A stretch of 64,000 nucleotides of DNA, taken from positions 34,119,609 through 34,183,608 of the forward strand of contig NC_091298.1 in assembly GCF_038502225.1 (NCBI RefSeq), in the 5' to 3' direction. Origin of the DNA: Cherax quadricarinatus (lineage: Eukaryota > Arthropoda > Malacostraca > Decapoda > Parastacidae). The notes under the pieces are model-generated. The model saw nothing but the letters and a program-made list of their open reading frames with translations, had not been told where the DNA came from and did not search any database. Below, piece by piece: positions 44,553-56,128 of the stretch. The translations under genes and the position numbers were made by a program. Positions within the stretch are counted from its first letter, which is position 1. Every line of letters begins with the position of its first letter.

Positions 44553-47238
44553 CGCAAGTGCAGGTAATATAGATATTATTGCTATAACTGAAACCTGGTT
44601 CAACTTGAAGGCTAGAGAAATGCCTTGTGAATGCAGCATAAACGGTTATAAACTATTCCACACTGACAGGATCAACAGGAAGGGTGGTGGAGTGGCGATG
44701 TAAGTCAGAGATAATTTAAATTGTTGTGTTAGACCTGATATAAGATTAGAAACATCGAGCACAGAATCTGTTTGACTACTTTTTCTCGATGGGTATGAAA
44801 AAATAAATTTGGGTGTGATATATAGGCCCCCAAACCTTGATAGAGATTGCAGTAAGCTGCTATGGGACGAAATTTATAAGGCGTCTAGATATGAAAATGT
44901 GTTAATGGGGGATTTTAACCTTAGACAAATTGATTGGAACAATTTGACAGGAAATCTTGAGTCTAGTGGCTTTCTTGATACAGTTCAGGATTGCTTTTTA
45001 AAACAGTTTGTGACAGAACCAACTAGAGAAAACAGTCTGCTTGACTTGGTTCTTGCCAATAAAGATTCACTAATTAATAATCTCGAGGTTAATGATGAGC
45101 TTGGGGAAAGTGATCACAAATCACTTAGTTTCAATATATTATAGAATTACCCAATAAACTGCAATCAAATCTTTGTCCCAGACTCCCTCTTGGCTGATTT
45201 CATGGGACTGAAAAATTACCTTGGTGGGTTAAATTGGGATGATCTGACTATGGGTCAGGAAGCTGGTGCTGATTGCCAATATGACTTTATCAGAGCATAG
45301 TTCTTGCTGCTCAGTCAACTTTTGTCCTGAGAAGGAAAATAAGATCTAACAGAAATGATCCCAAATGGATGAACAAAAGATTAAAACATCTCATAGGTCA
45401 AAAGAGAGGCATTTTTAGACGTATCAAAAGGGATGATGGTCAGTTAAAAAATCAATACATTCAATTAAAGAAATAAATAAAACAAAAATGAATAAGAAAA
45501 GCAAAAAGGGATTATGTGGCTAAGGTCGCAATGGATTCGAAGACTAACCCAAAAGGGTTCTTTCAGGTGTACAGAAGTAAGATTAGAGACAAGTTAGGCC
45601 CACTTAAGAGTACCTCAGGTCAGATCACTGACAGTGATAGGGATATGTGTGAAATTTTCAATTCTTACTTTCTCTCAGTTTTTACTCAGGAAGATACTAG
45701 CAAAATTTCAGAAATAAAAATTTATGTAGAACAGGACGATAATAAACTATGCACGACTGCAGTAATTAGTGACATTGTCCTCAGACAAATAGAGAAATTA
45801 AAACCTAACAAATCCCCAGGCCCTGATGAATTGTTTGCAAGGGATTTAAAGGAATGTAAAGAGGAACTTTGCATATCTTTCTCTAATATTTTCAACAAAT
45901 CACTACAAACTGGCATAGTGCCTGATAAGTGTAAAATGGCAAATGTAATACCTATTTACAAGGCAAGTGACAGGTCCTTAGCTTCGAACTATAGACCAAT
46001 TAGCCTTACCTCCATGGTGGGAAAATTTATTGAATCAATAATTGCCGAGGCAATTCGTTGCCATCTTGATAGGAATAAACTGATAAATGAATCTCAACAC
46101 AGGGCGTTCCTGTCTTACGAATTTACTAGCTTTTTTTCGCTAAGGTGTTTGAGGATGTAGATCATGGTAATGAACACGATATTGTGTATATGGACTTCGG
46201 TAAGGTTTTCGATAGGGTTCCTCATCATAAACTTTTGAGGAAACTTAAAGCACATGGAAAAGGAGGAGAAATTTTTTCCTTTGTAGAAGCATGGTTGACG
46301 AATAGGCAGCAAAGAGTTTGCATAAATGGGGAGATATCAGAATGGGGAGCACGCCACAAGCGGAGTTCCACAGGGGTTAGTGTTGGGCCCCTTGTTGTTC
46401 ACAATTTACATAAACGATATAGATGAGGGAATAAATAGCGACATAAGAAAATTTGCTGATGACACCAAAATAGGCCTTTCAGTTCATTCTATTATGGACA
46501 TTAGTGTACTCCAGGATGATTTGAATAGGCTGATGCAATGATCGGAGAAGTGGCAGATGCAGATTAATAAAGACAAATGCAAAGTTCTAAATGTTGGACT
46601 GGACAACAACCATGCCAATTATAAACTGAATAGTGTAGATCTTAATACTACTGACTGCGAAAGGGATTTAGGAGTTCTGGTTATCAGTAATCTGAAACCA
46701 AGACAACAGTGCATATGTGTTCGCAATAAAGCTAACAGAATCCTTGGCTTCATATCAAGAAGTATAAATAATAGAAGTCCTCAGGTTATTCTTCAACTCT
46801 ATATATCCTTGGTTAGGCCTCATTTAGATTATGCTGCACAGTTCTGGTCACCATATTACAGAATTGATATAAATGCTCTGGAAAACGTACAGAGGATGAG
46901 AAAGCTGATCCCATGTGTCAGAAATCTTCCCTATGAGGATAGACTGAGGGCCCTGAATCTGCACTCTCTAGAAAGTCGTAGAATTAGGGGGGATATGATT
47001 GAGGTGTATAAATGGAAAACAGGAATAAATTAAGCGGATGTAAATAGCGTGCTGAAAATATCCAGCCAAGACAGGACTCGCAGCGATGGTTTCAAGTTGG
47101 AAAAGTTCGGATTCAGGAAGGACATAGGAAAGCACTGGTTTGGTAATAGAGTTGTGGATGAGTGGAACAAACTCCCGAGTACCATCATAGAAGCTAAGAC
47201 CTTGTGGAGGTTTAAAAATAGGTTGGATAATTACAAGA
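44496..47238 (+). pseudogene. CR1-like ORF2 (EN and RT), plus copy
   Basis: The frames keep the full ORF2 order: TNSRSLTNKIDELRLL, AITETWFNLK, GDFNLRQIDWN and SDHKSLSF (EN), then [44 protein letters not shown] (RT) and RNLPYEDRLRALNLHSLE. Stops and frameshifts are frequent, for example at 44703, 45144, 46160, 46420 and 47033. It ends within the last codons at 47238, where the second CR1 family begins; its tail lies at 52284. Confidence 0.82.
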
Positions 47239-47310
47239 GTTTAAGTAGTGACGTGTACTTATCTCTGTGATGGCCTGTTTGCACGCTCTCTACGAATTGA
47301 AGCAAGATGC

Positions 47311-48143
47311 CCTCCATCGAGCAACTTTACCAACAGCTTAAGTAAGAATTGAGGATGGCGAAGTTGGAGATTCGGCGACTGACCGAGGAAAACAAGAAGA
47401 TTCGTAGTAGTCCTCCTGTTTTGAGTCCTCAGGTCAAGAAAGGAAACTGGTCAGTGGCTGGACAGCAGGGAACGAAGTTGACGATCAAGAAGACGAATGG
47501 AAAGGTAGAAACGATGAAGAAGAAAGAGGCTGCCGTAAAAACTGTTGTGGAAACATCTAATACATTCTCAGTGCTACCCGACGAATGTGAGTCGACTACT
47601 AGGAATGTCACGACGAACGACACCAAGGAAGGTAAGAATATTGTTGTTGTTGGGGATAGCCAAGTTAGGTATATGGATAGGGCGTTCTGCTTGAAGGACA
47701 GGAGTAGGAGACAGAGGGTTTGCTTTCCTGGTGCTGGGATGGAAGATATTGTGAGCCGTCTGGATGACATCATGAGAGGTAATGGGAGCAATCCTATTAT
47801 CTGTCTCAGTGCTGGAGGCAACGATGTTGGCAGACGTAGGAGTGAAGACTTGATTAGCAGGTATAGGTCAGCAATAGAAATAATTAGGAGGAAGGGTGGG
47901 AACCCTGTCATATGTGGTATTTTGCCAAGGAGAGGAGTTGGAAATGAATGGTTGTCCGGGGCAACTGGTGTCAATTGCTGGCTGGACAAATACTGTAAGG
48001 AAAATAGGGTAACATTCATTGACAACTGGGACCTCTTCTATGGCAGAAATGACATGTATGCCAGGGATGGGGTTCACTTATCTAGGTCTGGGGTGGGAGC
48101 ACTGGCAACTGCAGTGGAGGGAGCTGTTAGGACTTTAAACTAA
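47311..48143 (+). pseudogene. CR1 family II ORF1 (coiled coil plus SGNH/esterase), one early stop
   Basis: The ATG at 47311 reads MPSIEQLYQQLK and then a TAA; the frame continues open from 47352 to the stop at 48143. The N-terminus (KLEIRRLTEENKK) is a short coiled coil. Lys-rich linkers follow, then IVVVGDSQVRYMDRAFC, LSAGGNDVGRR and ARDGVHLSRSGV, the SGNH blocks with catalytic Ser, Asn and Asp/His positions kept. Only the TAA at codon 13 spoils it. It ends RTLN, as in family I. Confidence 0.8.
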
Positions 48144-50753
48144 GAATAGTTAGTGGTATGGGTTTTGGCAGGAAAACAGTGAAGTCCCAGTGTAGTAATA
48201 TTATGAGTTCTAGTGGAACTAGTAATAAGCAGAACGAGGTAGTTATTGAAAAGCCAGTGACACTGGGTGATAAGGACAGTAATAGGTTTAGTAGAAAAAC
48301 AGAAATGAGCAGGAAGGGTAAAGAGAAAGGAGAGTCTTTCAATGTTTATTATGCTAATAGCCGTAGTGCTAGGAATAAGATGGACGAGTTGAGATTAGTT
48401 GCTAGTGCAGGTAACATTGATGTATTTGCCTTAACTGAGACGTGATTTAATTCAAAAAGTCGGGACATGCCTGCGGAATGTCACATTCAAGGTTTTAAAT
48501 TGTTCCAAGTAGATAGAAGTATCGGGAAGGGGGGTGGGGTGGCATTGTATGTCCGAGATCGCTTGAACTGTTGCATAAAAACGGGTATTAAGTCTGAAGT
48601 AACACATACAGAGTCTGTTTGGATAGAATTTTCAGAGGGGCATGAAAAACTAATTTTAGGAGTGATATACCGTCCCCCAAACTTAGATAGGGACCAAGGG
48701 AGACTACTATGGGAGGAAATTGTTAAGGCCACAAGGCACGATAATGTAGTAATTCTAGGAGACTTTAACTTTAGTCATATTGATTGGAATTTTTGACTGG
48801 GAATTTAGAATCATACGACTTCTTAGCAGTAGTTCAGGATTGCTTTTTGAATCAGTTTGTGACAGAACCTACAAGGGGAAATAACCTGCTTGACTTAGTT
48901 CTGGCAAACAATGAATCCCTTGTTAATAATTTATAAATTTCAGAGGAACTGGGTGCTAGCGACCACAAATCAATTACATTTAGCATTGAATGGAAGTACG
49001 ATAGTAGCGATAACTCAGTAACAGTCCCAGATTTTCGCTTAGCAGATTACGATGGGCTTAGAGAACACTTATCATCTGTTGACTGGGGTAACGAAGAGAG
49101 CTATCAATATGACAGTTTTCTGAACACTATACATGCTGCTCAAAGAACGTTTATCCCATATAAAGAAAATAGATCAAATAGAAATGACCCAAAGTGGATG
49201 AATAATAGGCTCAAATATCTACTAGGGCATAAGAAAGTAATTTATAGGCGTATCAAAAGAGGTGAGGGTCATCTTATGAATCAGTATATTGACATTAAGA
49301 GGGACATTAAAAAGGGGATAAGAAAAGCTAAAAGGGACTATGAAATTAAAGTTGCTAGGGATTCTAAAACTAACCCAAAAAGTTTTTTCCAGGTCTATAG
49401 AACAAAAGTTAGAGATAAGATAGGTCCCCTTAAAAATAACTATGGACATCTTACTGACAAAGAGAATGAAATGTGCTTGATTTTAAATAATTATTTTCTC
49501 TCGGTTTTTACACAGGAAGACACTAACAATATTCCATTAATTAATTTTTATAGTAGCTAGAAGAAGATAAATTATGTAACATCACAGTCACTAGTGAAAT
49601 GATTGTGAAGCAGATAGACTGACTGAAGCAAAATAAGTCGCCGGGTCCTGATGAGGTTTTTTCAAGGGTTCTTAAGGAATGCAAAATGGAACTCTGTGAA
49701 CCATTAACTAATATTTTTAATTTATCTCTTCAAACAGGTGTAGTGTCTGATATGTGGAAGATGGTTAATGTAATTCCTATTTTTAAAACAGGGGACAAGT
49801 CGTTACCGTCAAATTACCGCCCAATAAACCTGACCTCAATTGAAGGCAAATTACTAGAGTCAATTATAGCTGAGATTATAAGAAGCCATCTCGATAAGCA
49901 TAGCTTGATTAATGATACTCAGCATGGATTCACAAGAGGCCGGTCTTGTCTAACTAATTTATTAACTTTCTTCAGTAAAGCTTTTAAGGCTGTTGACCAC
50001 GATAAAGAGTTTGATATTATTTACTTAGATTTTAGTACGGCTTTTGATAGAGTTTTGCACCAAAGACTGTTAAAGAAAGTGGCAGCTCATGGCATTTAAG
50101 GAAAAGTGCTCTCATGGATCGAGTCATGACTCACAGACAGGAAGCAGAGAGTGTCCATAAATGGGGTTAAATCCGATTGGGGATCTGTAACAAGTGGCGT
50201 TCCACAGGGATCAGTCTTGGGCCCGTTGTTGTTTATAATATATATCAATGACCTTGATGACGGAATTACTAGTGATATGAGCAAATTCGCCGGTGACACA
50301 AAGATAGGTGGGATAATTGATTCAAACGTAGATGTTAGGGAACTTCAGGAGGATTTAAACAAACTATATTCTTGGTCAGAAAAGTGGCAGATGCAGCTCG
50401 GGAGTGTCCATAACCCTAGCACTTATAAGTTAAATGATGTAGAACTTAGCCATACAGATTGCGAAAAGGACTTGGGGGTTATGGTGAGCAGCAACCTTAA
50501 ACCAAGACAGCAATGCCTAAGCGTACGTAATAAGGCAAATAGAGTACTGGGATTTATATCAAGAAGTGTAAGCAACAGAAGTCCAGAGGTCATACTGCAG
50601 CTTTATACATCATTAATAAGGCCTCACCTAGATTATGCAGCTCAATTCTGGTCTCCATATTACAGAATGGACATAAATTCGTTAGAAAACATTCAGCGTA
50701 GGATGACTAAATTAATACATAGCATTAGAAATCTTCCTTATGAAGAAAGATTG

Positions 50754-51839
50754 TAATAAAGTTGGTAGAATTACCGACAATATGTAAAGTAAAAGGACAC
50801 AAGTGCAACTAATGTGACATTTATTGTGGCAACGTTTCACTCTCCAGGAGCTTTATCAAGCCATTACAAACAATACATGGACACAGAGGGTATATAAAGG
50901 CTCAGAGTGAGGTGAATACTAGTGAGGTACCATTTCGATGTTCACTAGTGGTAGTAGTAGTAGTAGTAGTAGTGGTAGTGACAAAAGTAATACAATATGG
51001 TAAAGCAATTAATTCGTACATGAGTAAAAGGATATAAAAGCTATTACTTGGGTAACATAAAAATAGGTTGGACAAATATAAACTGGAATGAGGCAGCTTG
51101 TTTCAGTGTTCACTCTCTGTGCTTTGTGTAGTATAACAGGAGAGACTATGTGATGGCAGGGTTTACTGTTTTCAGGAGGATTCTTGCTAAGACTTCGGAG
51201 ATGGTGAAGCTGCCGTTGTTTTGTTTAATTGTATTCGAAACAGCGATCAGTGCTGATTCGAGGCACTTGCGTCTGCAGAAATTAGTTTCTTTGATCACTA
51301 ATTGGGCGTCTCTGAATTTCATGAGATGACTGGAGGAATTTCGGTGTTGTACACAGGCGTTGTTCAGGTTATCGTTCCTACATGCGTAAATGTGTTCATT
51401 GAGGTGGGTGTCGAGGTTTCTGGCTGTTTCACCTACGTAAATCTTGTCGCAGCCTCCACAGGGTATAGTGTAAACTCCTGCATTGACTGGTTCGTGGTGC
51501 TTGGATTTTGTCCTGGTTATATCCTTTATTGAAGTGCTAGAAGCGATGGCGACTCTGGTGTTAGCTTGTGAAAGTGCTTTTGAGACGTTCAGTGCAACCT
51601 GACTGTTGGGAAGAATTATAACTTTGCTGGGAGTGGTGTTGATGCGTGGAGAATTTATGATCTGAAGAGCTCTTTTCTTGCAGTCTTTGATGAAAAAAGG
51701 AGGAAAATGTAACTCTGTGAATGTTTGGTGAATGTATGTACACTCCTCGTCAAGAAACTCAGGACTACAAATTCGGTATGCTCTTAGGAAAAACCCGATG
51801 ATGATGCCTCTTTTGGTCTTGGTATCTTGACTGGAATAT
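50754..51839 (-). mobile_element. PLE-A insertion, single 5'-truncated copy
   Basis: The minus-strand PLE-A tail starts at 50754 (taataaagttggtagaatta), then the ribozyme-like motif (50810-50870), UTR with a (TAG)n run, the GIY-YIG region (about 51300-51500) and RT only back to YSSQDTKTKRGIIIGFF. Flanks aagattg at 50747-50753 and 51840-51846. The host frame YEERL continues as KTLKLHS across it. Unlike the other two PLE-A insertions there is no inverted second copy. Confidence 0.85.
50810..50870 (-). ncRNA. Hammerhead-like motif (family 1) in PLE-A
   Basis: Minus strand UUGAUAA, stem II GCUC/GAGU, GAAAC and GUC near the complement of 50815-50817. Same organisation as the copies at 34501 and 60608; one stem II pair is changed to a wobble. 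Confidence 0.5.
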
Positions 51840-52283
51840 AAGATTGAAGACTCTTAAGTTACATTCACTTGTTAGACGAAGAATGAGGGGAGACCTGATC
51901 GAAGTGTATGAGTGGAAGATAGGTATTAATAAAGGGGATATTAATAAGGTCTTGAGGATATCTCTCCAAGAGAGAACCCGCAATAATGGATTTAAATTAG
52001 ATAAGTTTAGATTTAGAAAGAACACAGGAAAGTATTGGTTTGGAAATAGGGTAGTTGATGAGTGGAACAGTCTACCTAGTTGGGTTATTGAGGCTGGGAC
52101 TTTGGGTAGTTTCAAATTTAGGTTGGATAAGTACATGAGTGAGAGGGGTTGGATTTGAGTGGGACTTGCACATCAGAGCTTATTTCTTGGGTAGCATTAA
52201 AAATTGGGTTGGTCAAATGTTTTGCCTAGTATGGGCCAACAGGCCTGCTGCAGTGTTCCTCCTTTCTTATGTTCTTATGTTTT

Positions 52284-52468
52284 TATGAGTGAGTATGGGT
52301 TGGTGTGAGTTGGACCTGACTAGGTTGTGCTACCAGGTCTGGTGCCGTGCTCCTTTCTTGAGTGGAAGTGACCTGACCAGATGGTCATTGTTCTCGGCCG
52401 CAGGGTGGCATGGACCTTCTTCGCATGGATCAGTAGGCTTGTTGCAGTGTTTCTTCTTTCTTATGTTA
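52284..52468 (+). mobile_element. CR1-like 3'UTR and tail of the split host element
   Basis: Starts with the last codons (ATGAGTGAGTATGGG then GGTTGGTGTGA) and continues as a 3'UTR matching that of the intact copy (ttggacctgac, gctaccaggtctggtgccgt), ending tgtttcttctttcttatg. It completes the ORF2 that stops at 47238. Confidence 0.75.
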
Positions 52469-52522
52469 AGAACATAAGAACATAGGAATGGAGGAAGACT
52501 GCAGAAGGCCTACTGGCCCATG
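52469..52522 (-). mobile_element. CR1-like tail fragment, minus strand
   Basis: aagaacataagaacatagga then ggcctactggcccatg is the CR1 3' end in inverse orientation, directly abutting the plus tail. Extreme truncation. Confidence 0.75.
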
Positions 52523-53007
52523 TCTTCTTATGATCTCTATCTTGTGTATGTTCCCTTTTGGACTGTTTTGGTGTAACGTTGCAAGAAGTGCTGAAGCAAG
52601 CAACTTGCTACTCCAACCGATCGTTCATTTCAGTTGAATTTGATGACAAGTTTGAAAAAAAAAATAACACAACTGTTATAACAAAGTTAAGATATATTGA
52701 ATGTTCAGACACCAGGTTGAGTTCTCCACCCTCTTGTGCAGAGAGTTAGTCTCAACAGTGTCTTGGTGAGTGTTTTCATTTTACGATTTGGAAAACTACG
52801 CTTATAAATGTTACCTTGAGCTCTTTGCACTCTCACTGATGGATCTGCTGTTCCTGAAATATGGAATATTCGAGACAGTGAGAGCGTTGTACAAATGATC
52901 ATCAGCATCAACAAATTCGACATGCTAGAGAAACTTTTTTTTTATTGTATGACTGCTACTTGAAAGTGCATAATTCTTAATAAAGTTGAAGTATTACAAT
53001 CAAAATA
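52523..53007. other. No gene seen
   Basis: About 480 bp of non-repetitive-looking sequence between CR1 tails; short frames only. It may be original host DNA or an old unrecognised element. Confidence 0.4.
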
Positions 53008-53182
53008 AGAACATAAGAACATAAGAACGAAGGAACACTGCAGAAGGCCTACTGGCCCATGCGAGGCAGGTCCAAGTCCCTACCGGCTTAAGCCAATGCA
53101 CCCAACCTAGTCAGGTCAGGTCACATTGACTTAAGGGAGGAACACGGCAACCGACCTGTTAGCACAAGCTATCAGGTCTAAC

Positions 53183-56128
53183 TCACACCCACCCACATCT
53201 ACTCATGTATTTATCCAACCTATTTTTAAAGCTACACAACGTTCTGGCCTCTATAACGGTACTTGGGAGTTTGTTCCACTCATCCACAACTCTATTACCA
53301 AACCAGTACTTTCCTATATCCCTCCTGAATCTGAATTTTTCCAACTTAAAACCATTGCTGCGAGTCCTGTCTAGGCTAGATATTTTCAGCACACTATTTA
53401 CATCCCCTTTATTTATTCCTGTCTTCCACTTATAAACCTCAATCATATCCCCCCTAATTCTACGTCTTTCTAGAGAGTGCAGTTTCAGGGCCCTTAGTCT
53501 ATCCTCATAGGGAAGGTTTCTGATACATGGGATCATCTTTGTCATCCTCCTTTGTACATTTTCCAGAGAATTTATATCCATTCTGTAATACGGTGACCAA
53601 AACTGTGCAGCATAATCTAAATGAGGCCTAACCAAGGATGTATAGAGTTGAAGAACAACCTGAGGACTCCTATTATTTATGCTTCTTGATATGAAGCCAA
53701 GGATTCTATTAGCTTTATTGCGAACACTTATGCACTGTTGTCTTGGTTTCAGATTACTGCTAACCAGAACTCCTAAATCTTTTTCGCAATCCGTAATATT
53801 AAGATCTACATTATTTAGTTTATATGTGGCATGGTTATTGTCCTGTCCAACATTTAGAACTTTGCATTTGTCTATATTAAACTGCATCTGCCACTTCTCC
53901 GACCACTGCATCAGTCTATTCAAATCTTCCTGGAGTGCTCGAATGTCCTCGTCAGAATGAATTCGACGGCCTATTTTGGTGTCATCGGCAAACTTGCCGA
54001 TGTCGCTCTTTATGCCCTCATCTATGTCGTTTATGTAGATTGTGAACAGCAGGGGGCCCAACACTGACCCCTGTGGAACACCGCTCGTGACGCTTCCCCA
54101 CTCTGATTTCTCCCCATTTATGCAAACTCTCTGCTGCCTATTTGTCAACCATGCCTCTATCCAGGAAAAAATTTCTCCTCCTATTCCATGTGCTTTAATT
54201 TTCCTCAATAGTCTCTGATGTGGGACCCTGTCAAAAGCCTTACTGAAGTCCATATACACAATATCATATTCATTACCATGATCTACCTCCTCAAATACCT
54301 TAGTGAAAAAAGTTAATAAATTCGTAAGGCAGGAACGCCCCTTTGTAAAACCATGCTGAGATTCGTTGATTAATTTATGCTTTTCAAGGTGGCTACGAAC
54401 TGCCTCGGCAATTATTGATTCCATAAATTTTCCCACTATGGAGGTTAGGCTTATTGGTCTATAGTTCGAAGCTAAGGACCTGTCACCTGTTTTGAAAATA
54501 GGTATCACATTTGCCATTTTCCACTTATCTGGCACCATGCCAGTTTGTAGTGATATGTTGAAAAGATTAGCCAAAGGTGTGCTAAGCTCCTCTTTACATT
54601 CCTTTAGAACCCTTGCATACAGTTCATCAGGGCCTGGGGATTTGTTAGGTTTTAATTTATCTATTTGCCTAAGGACCATGTCACTTGTGACCCTAATAGT
54701 GCACAGTTTATTATCGTCCTGTTCTACATAATTTATCATTACTGGAATATCGCTGGTATCCTCCTGTGTAAAAACTGAGAGGAAGTATGTGTTAAAAATT
54801 CTACACATTTCCTTATCACTGTCAGTGAGCTGACCCGAGGAACTTTTGAGTGGGCCTATCTTGTCCCTGATCTTACTTCTGTATACCTGAAAGAATCCTT
54901 TTGGGTTAGTCTTCGATTCTCTTGCAACTTTAACCTCATAATCTCTTTTTGCTTTTCTAATTCCCTTTTTTATTTCTCTCTTTAACTGAATATATCGATT
55001 TCTTAATTGCCCCTCTCCTCTTTTGATTTGCCTATATATGCCTCTCTTTTGACCAATCAGATATTTTAATCTATTGTTCATCCATTTAGGATCATTTTTG
55101 TTTGATCTGATTTCCCTATTTGGAACATAATTTGACTGAGCAGCTAGAACTATGCCCTGGAAAGCATCATATCGGCAACCATCACCACCTACCTGACCCC
55201 TAGTCAGGTCATTCCAGTTCAGCCCACCTAAGTAATTTTTCAGTCCTATGAAATCAGCCAAGCGAAAGTCAGGGACGGAGACTTGATTGCCATTATTAGG
55301 GGAATTCCATGATACGTTAAAACTGAGTGATTTGTGATCACTCTCCCCAAGCTCATCATTAACCTCAAGATTATTAATTAGTGTTTCCCTACTGGCAAGA
55401 ACCAAGTCAAGGAGGTTATTTCCCCTAGTTGGCTCTGTCACAAACTGTTTTAAAAAACAATCCTGGATCGTATCAAGAAAGTCACCCGACTCTAAATTTC
55501 CTGTCAAATTGCTCCAGTCAATCTGTCTATAGTTGAAATCTCCCATTAGCACAAAATTTTCGTATGTAGATGCCTTACGAATTTCGTCCCATAGAAGTTT
55601 ACTGCACTCCCTATCAAGATTTGGGGCCCTGTAAATCACACCCAAAATTAGTTTTTCTCGGCCCTCGAGAAGCTGTAACCAAACAGATTCAGTGGCTGAC
55701 GCTTCTAATTTAATATCTTGTCTAACACAACAATTTAAATTGTCTCTGACATACATCGCTACTCCACCACCTTTCCTGTTGACCCTGTCAGTGTGGAATA
55801 ATTTATAGCCTTGTATGTGACATTCAGAGGGCATCTCTCTATCTTTCAGATTGAGCCAGGTCTCTGTTATAGCAATAATATCTATGTTTCCTGCACTTGC
55901 AATTAATCTTAGCTCATCTATCTTATTTCTAACACTCCTGCTATTAGTATAGTAAACCTTAAGGGAGCTAGTCCCTTGCTGCCCTCTGCTGTCCCCCTTT
56001 GTTTGCTGACCTGTTCTATTGTCTTTATTTATAACTTCATGCTGAATGCCTTTTATACATTTACTGTTTCCAACCCTAGTGTTGCAACCTGCTTGTTTCC
56101 CACACACACCCATACCTCTATCTTCCAT
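53183..56128 (-). CDS. CR1-like ORF2: APE endonuclease and reverse transcriptase, 981 aa
   Basis: Residues about 55-275 are the endonuclease: N62 in TNSRS, E89 in TETW, GDFN at 196-199, SDHKS at 263-267. Residues 500-760 are the RT: SPGPDE, NYRPISLTS, MDFSKAFD (Asp627), SGVPQGSVLGPLL and FADD (Asp715, Asp716). The C-terminal domain has RNLPYEDRLRALKLHSLERR and ends KYMSRCGWV. The length is normal for CR1/Jockey-type ORF2. It starts at the ATG of TGATG, overlapping the ORF1 stop by one base. The protein nicks chromosomal DNA and primes cDNA from the nick. Confidence 0.93.
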   Translation of the reverse strand: MEDRGMGVCGKQAGCNTRVGNSKCIKGIQHEVINKDNRTGQQTKGDSRGQQGTSSLKVYYTNSRSVRNKIDELRLIASAGNIDIIAITETWLNLKDREMPSECHIQGYKLFHTDRVNRKGGGVAMYVRDNLNCCVRQDIKLEASATESVWLQLLEGREKLILGVIYRAPNLDRECSKLLWDEIRKASTYENFVLMGDFNYRQIDWSNLTGNLESGDFLDTIQDCFLKQFVTEPTRGNNLLDLVLASRETLINNLEVNDELGESDHKSLSFNVSWNSPNNGNQVSVPDFRLADFIGLKNYLGGLNWNDLTRGQVGGDGCRYDAFQGIVLAAQSNYVPNREIRSNKNDPKWMNNRLKYLIGQKRGIYRQIKRGEGQLRNRYIQLKREIKKGIRKAKRDYEVKVARESKTNPKGFFQVYRSKIRDKIGPLKSSSGQLTDSDKEMCRIFNTYFLSVFTQEDTSDIPVMINYVEQDDNKLCTIRVTSDMVLRQIDKLKPNKSPGPDELYARVLKECKEELSTPLANLFNISLQTGMVPDKWKMANVIPIFKTGDRSLASNYRPISLTSIVGKFMESIIAEAVRSHLEKHKLINESQHGFTKGRSCLTNLLTFFTKVFEEVDHGNEYDIVYMDFSKAFDRVPHQRLLRKIKAHGIGGEIFSWIEAWLTNRQQRVCINGEKSEWGSVTSGVPQGSVLGPLLFTIYINDIDEGIKSDIGKFADDTKIGRRIHSDEDIRALQEDLNRLMQWSEKWQMQFNIDKCKVLNVGQDNNHATYKLNNVDLNITDCEKDLGVLVSSNLKPRQQCISVRNKANRILGFISRSINNRSPQVVLQLYTSLVRPHLDYAAQFWSPYYRMDINSLENVQRRMTKMIPCIRNLPYEDRLRALKLHSLERRRIRGDMIEVYKWKTGINKGDVNSVLKISSLDRTRSNGFKLEKFRFRRDIGKYWFGNRVVDEWNKLPSTVIEARTLCSFKNRLDKYMSRCGWV

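Larger units (their letters stand above)
48158..52158 (+). pseudogene. CR1 family II ORF2 (EN and RT)
   Basis: It opens MGFGRKTVKSQCSN 14 bp after ORF1 and reads NSRSARNKMDELRLV, FALTET, then a stop, DMPAECHIQGFKLFQ, GVIYRPPNLDRD, GDFNFSHIDWN and a SDHK region degraded to ASDHKS. The RT has NYRPINLTSIEGKLLES, YLDFSTAFDRVLHQ, SGVPQGSVLGPLLF and SKFAGDTKIGG, where the catalytic FADD has become FAGD. After PLE-A it resumes LKTLKLHSLVRRRMRGDLIE. Multiple stops. Confidence 0.82.
47239..52286 (+). mobile_element. Second CR1-like family, near full length, split by PLE-A
   Basis: 5'UTR (about 47239-47310), ORF1 (47311-48143), ORF2 (48158 to about 52158 excluding the insert) and a 3'UTR ending in cttatgttcttatgtttt at 52286. 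It is inserted in the last codons of another CR1-like ORF2. PLE-A interrupts its own ORF2 at 50754-51839 with the 7-bp duplication aagattg. Protein identity to the first family is moderate, so this is a distinct lineage. Confidence 0.85.
40560..52468 (+). mobile_element. Composite: one CR1-like element split by later insertions
   Basis: Plus-strand segments form a consistent order: 5'UTR and ORF1 (40560-41508), ORF2 from the EN start to the last codons (44496-47238), and 3'UTR plus tail (52284-52468). The gaps hold a reverse CR1 copy (41509-44491) and a second CR1 family (47239-52286), which is itself split by PLE-A (50754-51839). At the second gap the host coding GGATAATTACA joins ATGAGTGAGTATGGG in frame and matches the end of the intact copy (RLDKYMS). 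Linking the first segment to the second is less certain, because about 160 bp is missing. Confidence 0.7.

Noticed and set aside
47271..47354. ORF1 start at ATGGCCTGTTTGCAC (47271) for CR1 family II
   Set aside because: That frame ends after 23 codons; the downstream ATG at 47311 is in frame with the long ORF apart from one TAA.
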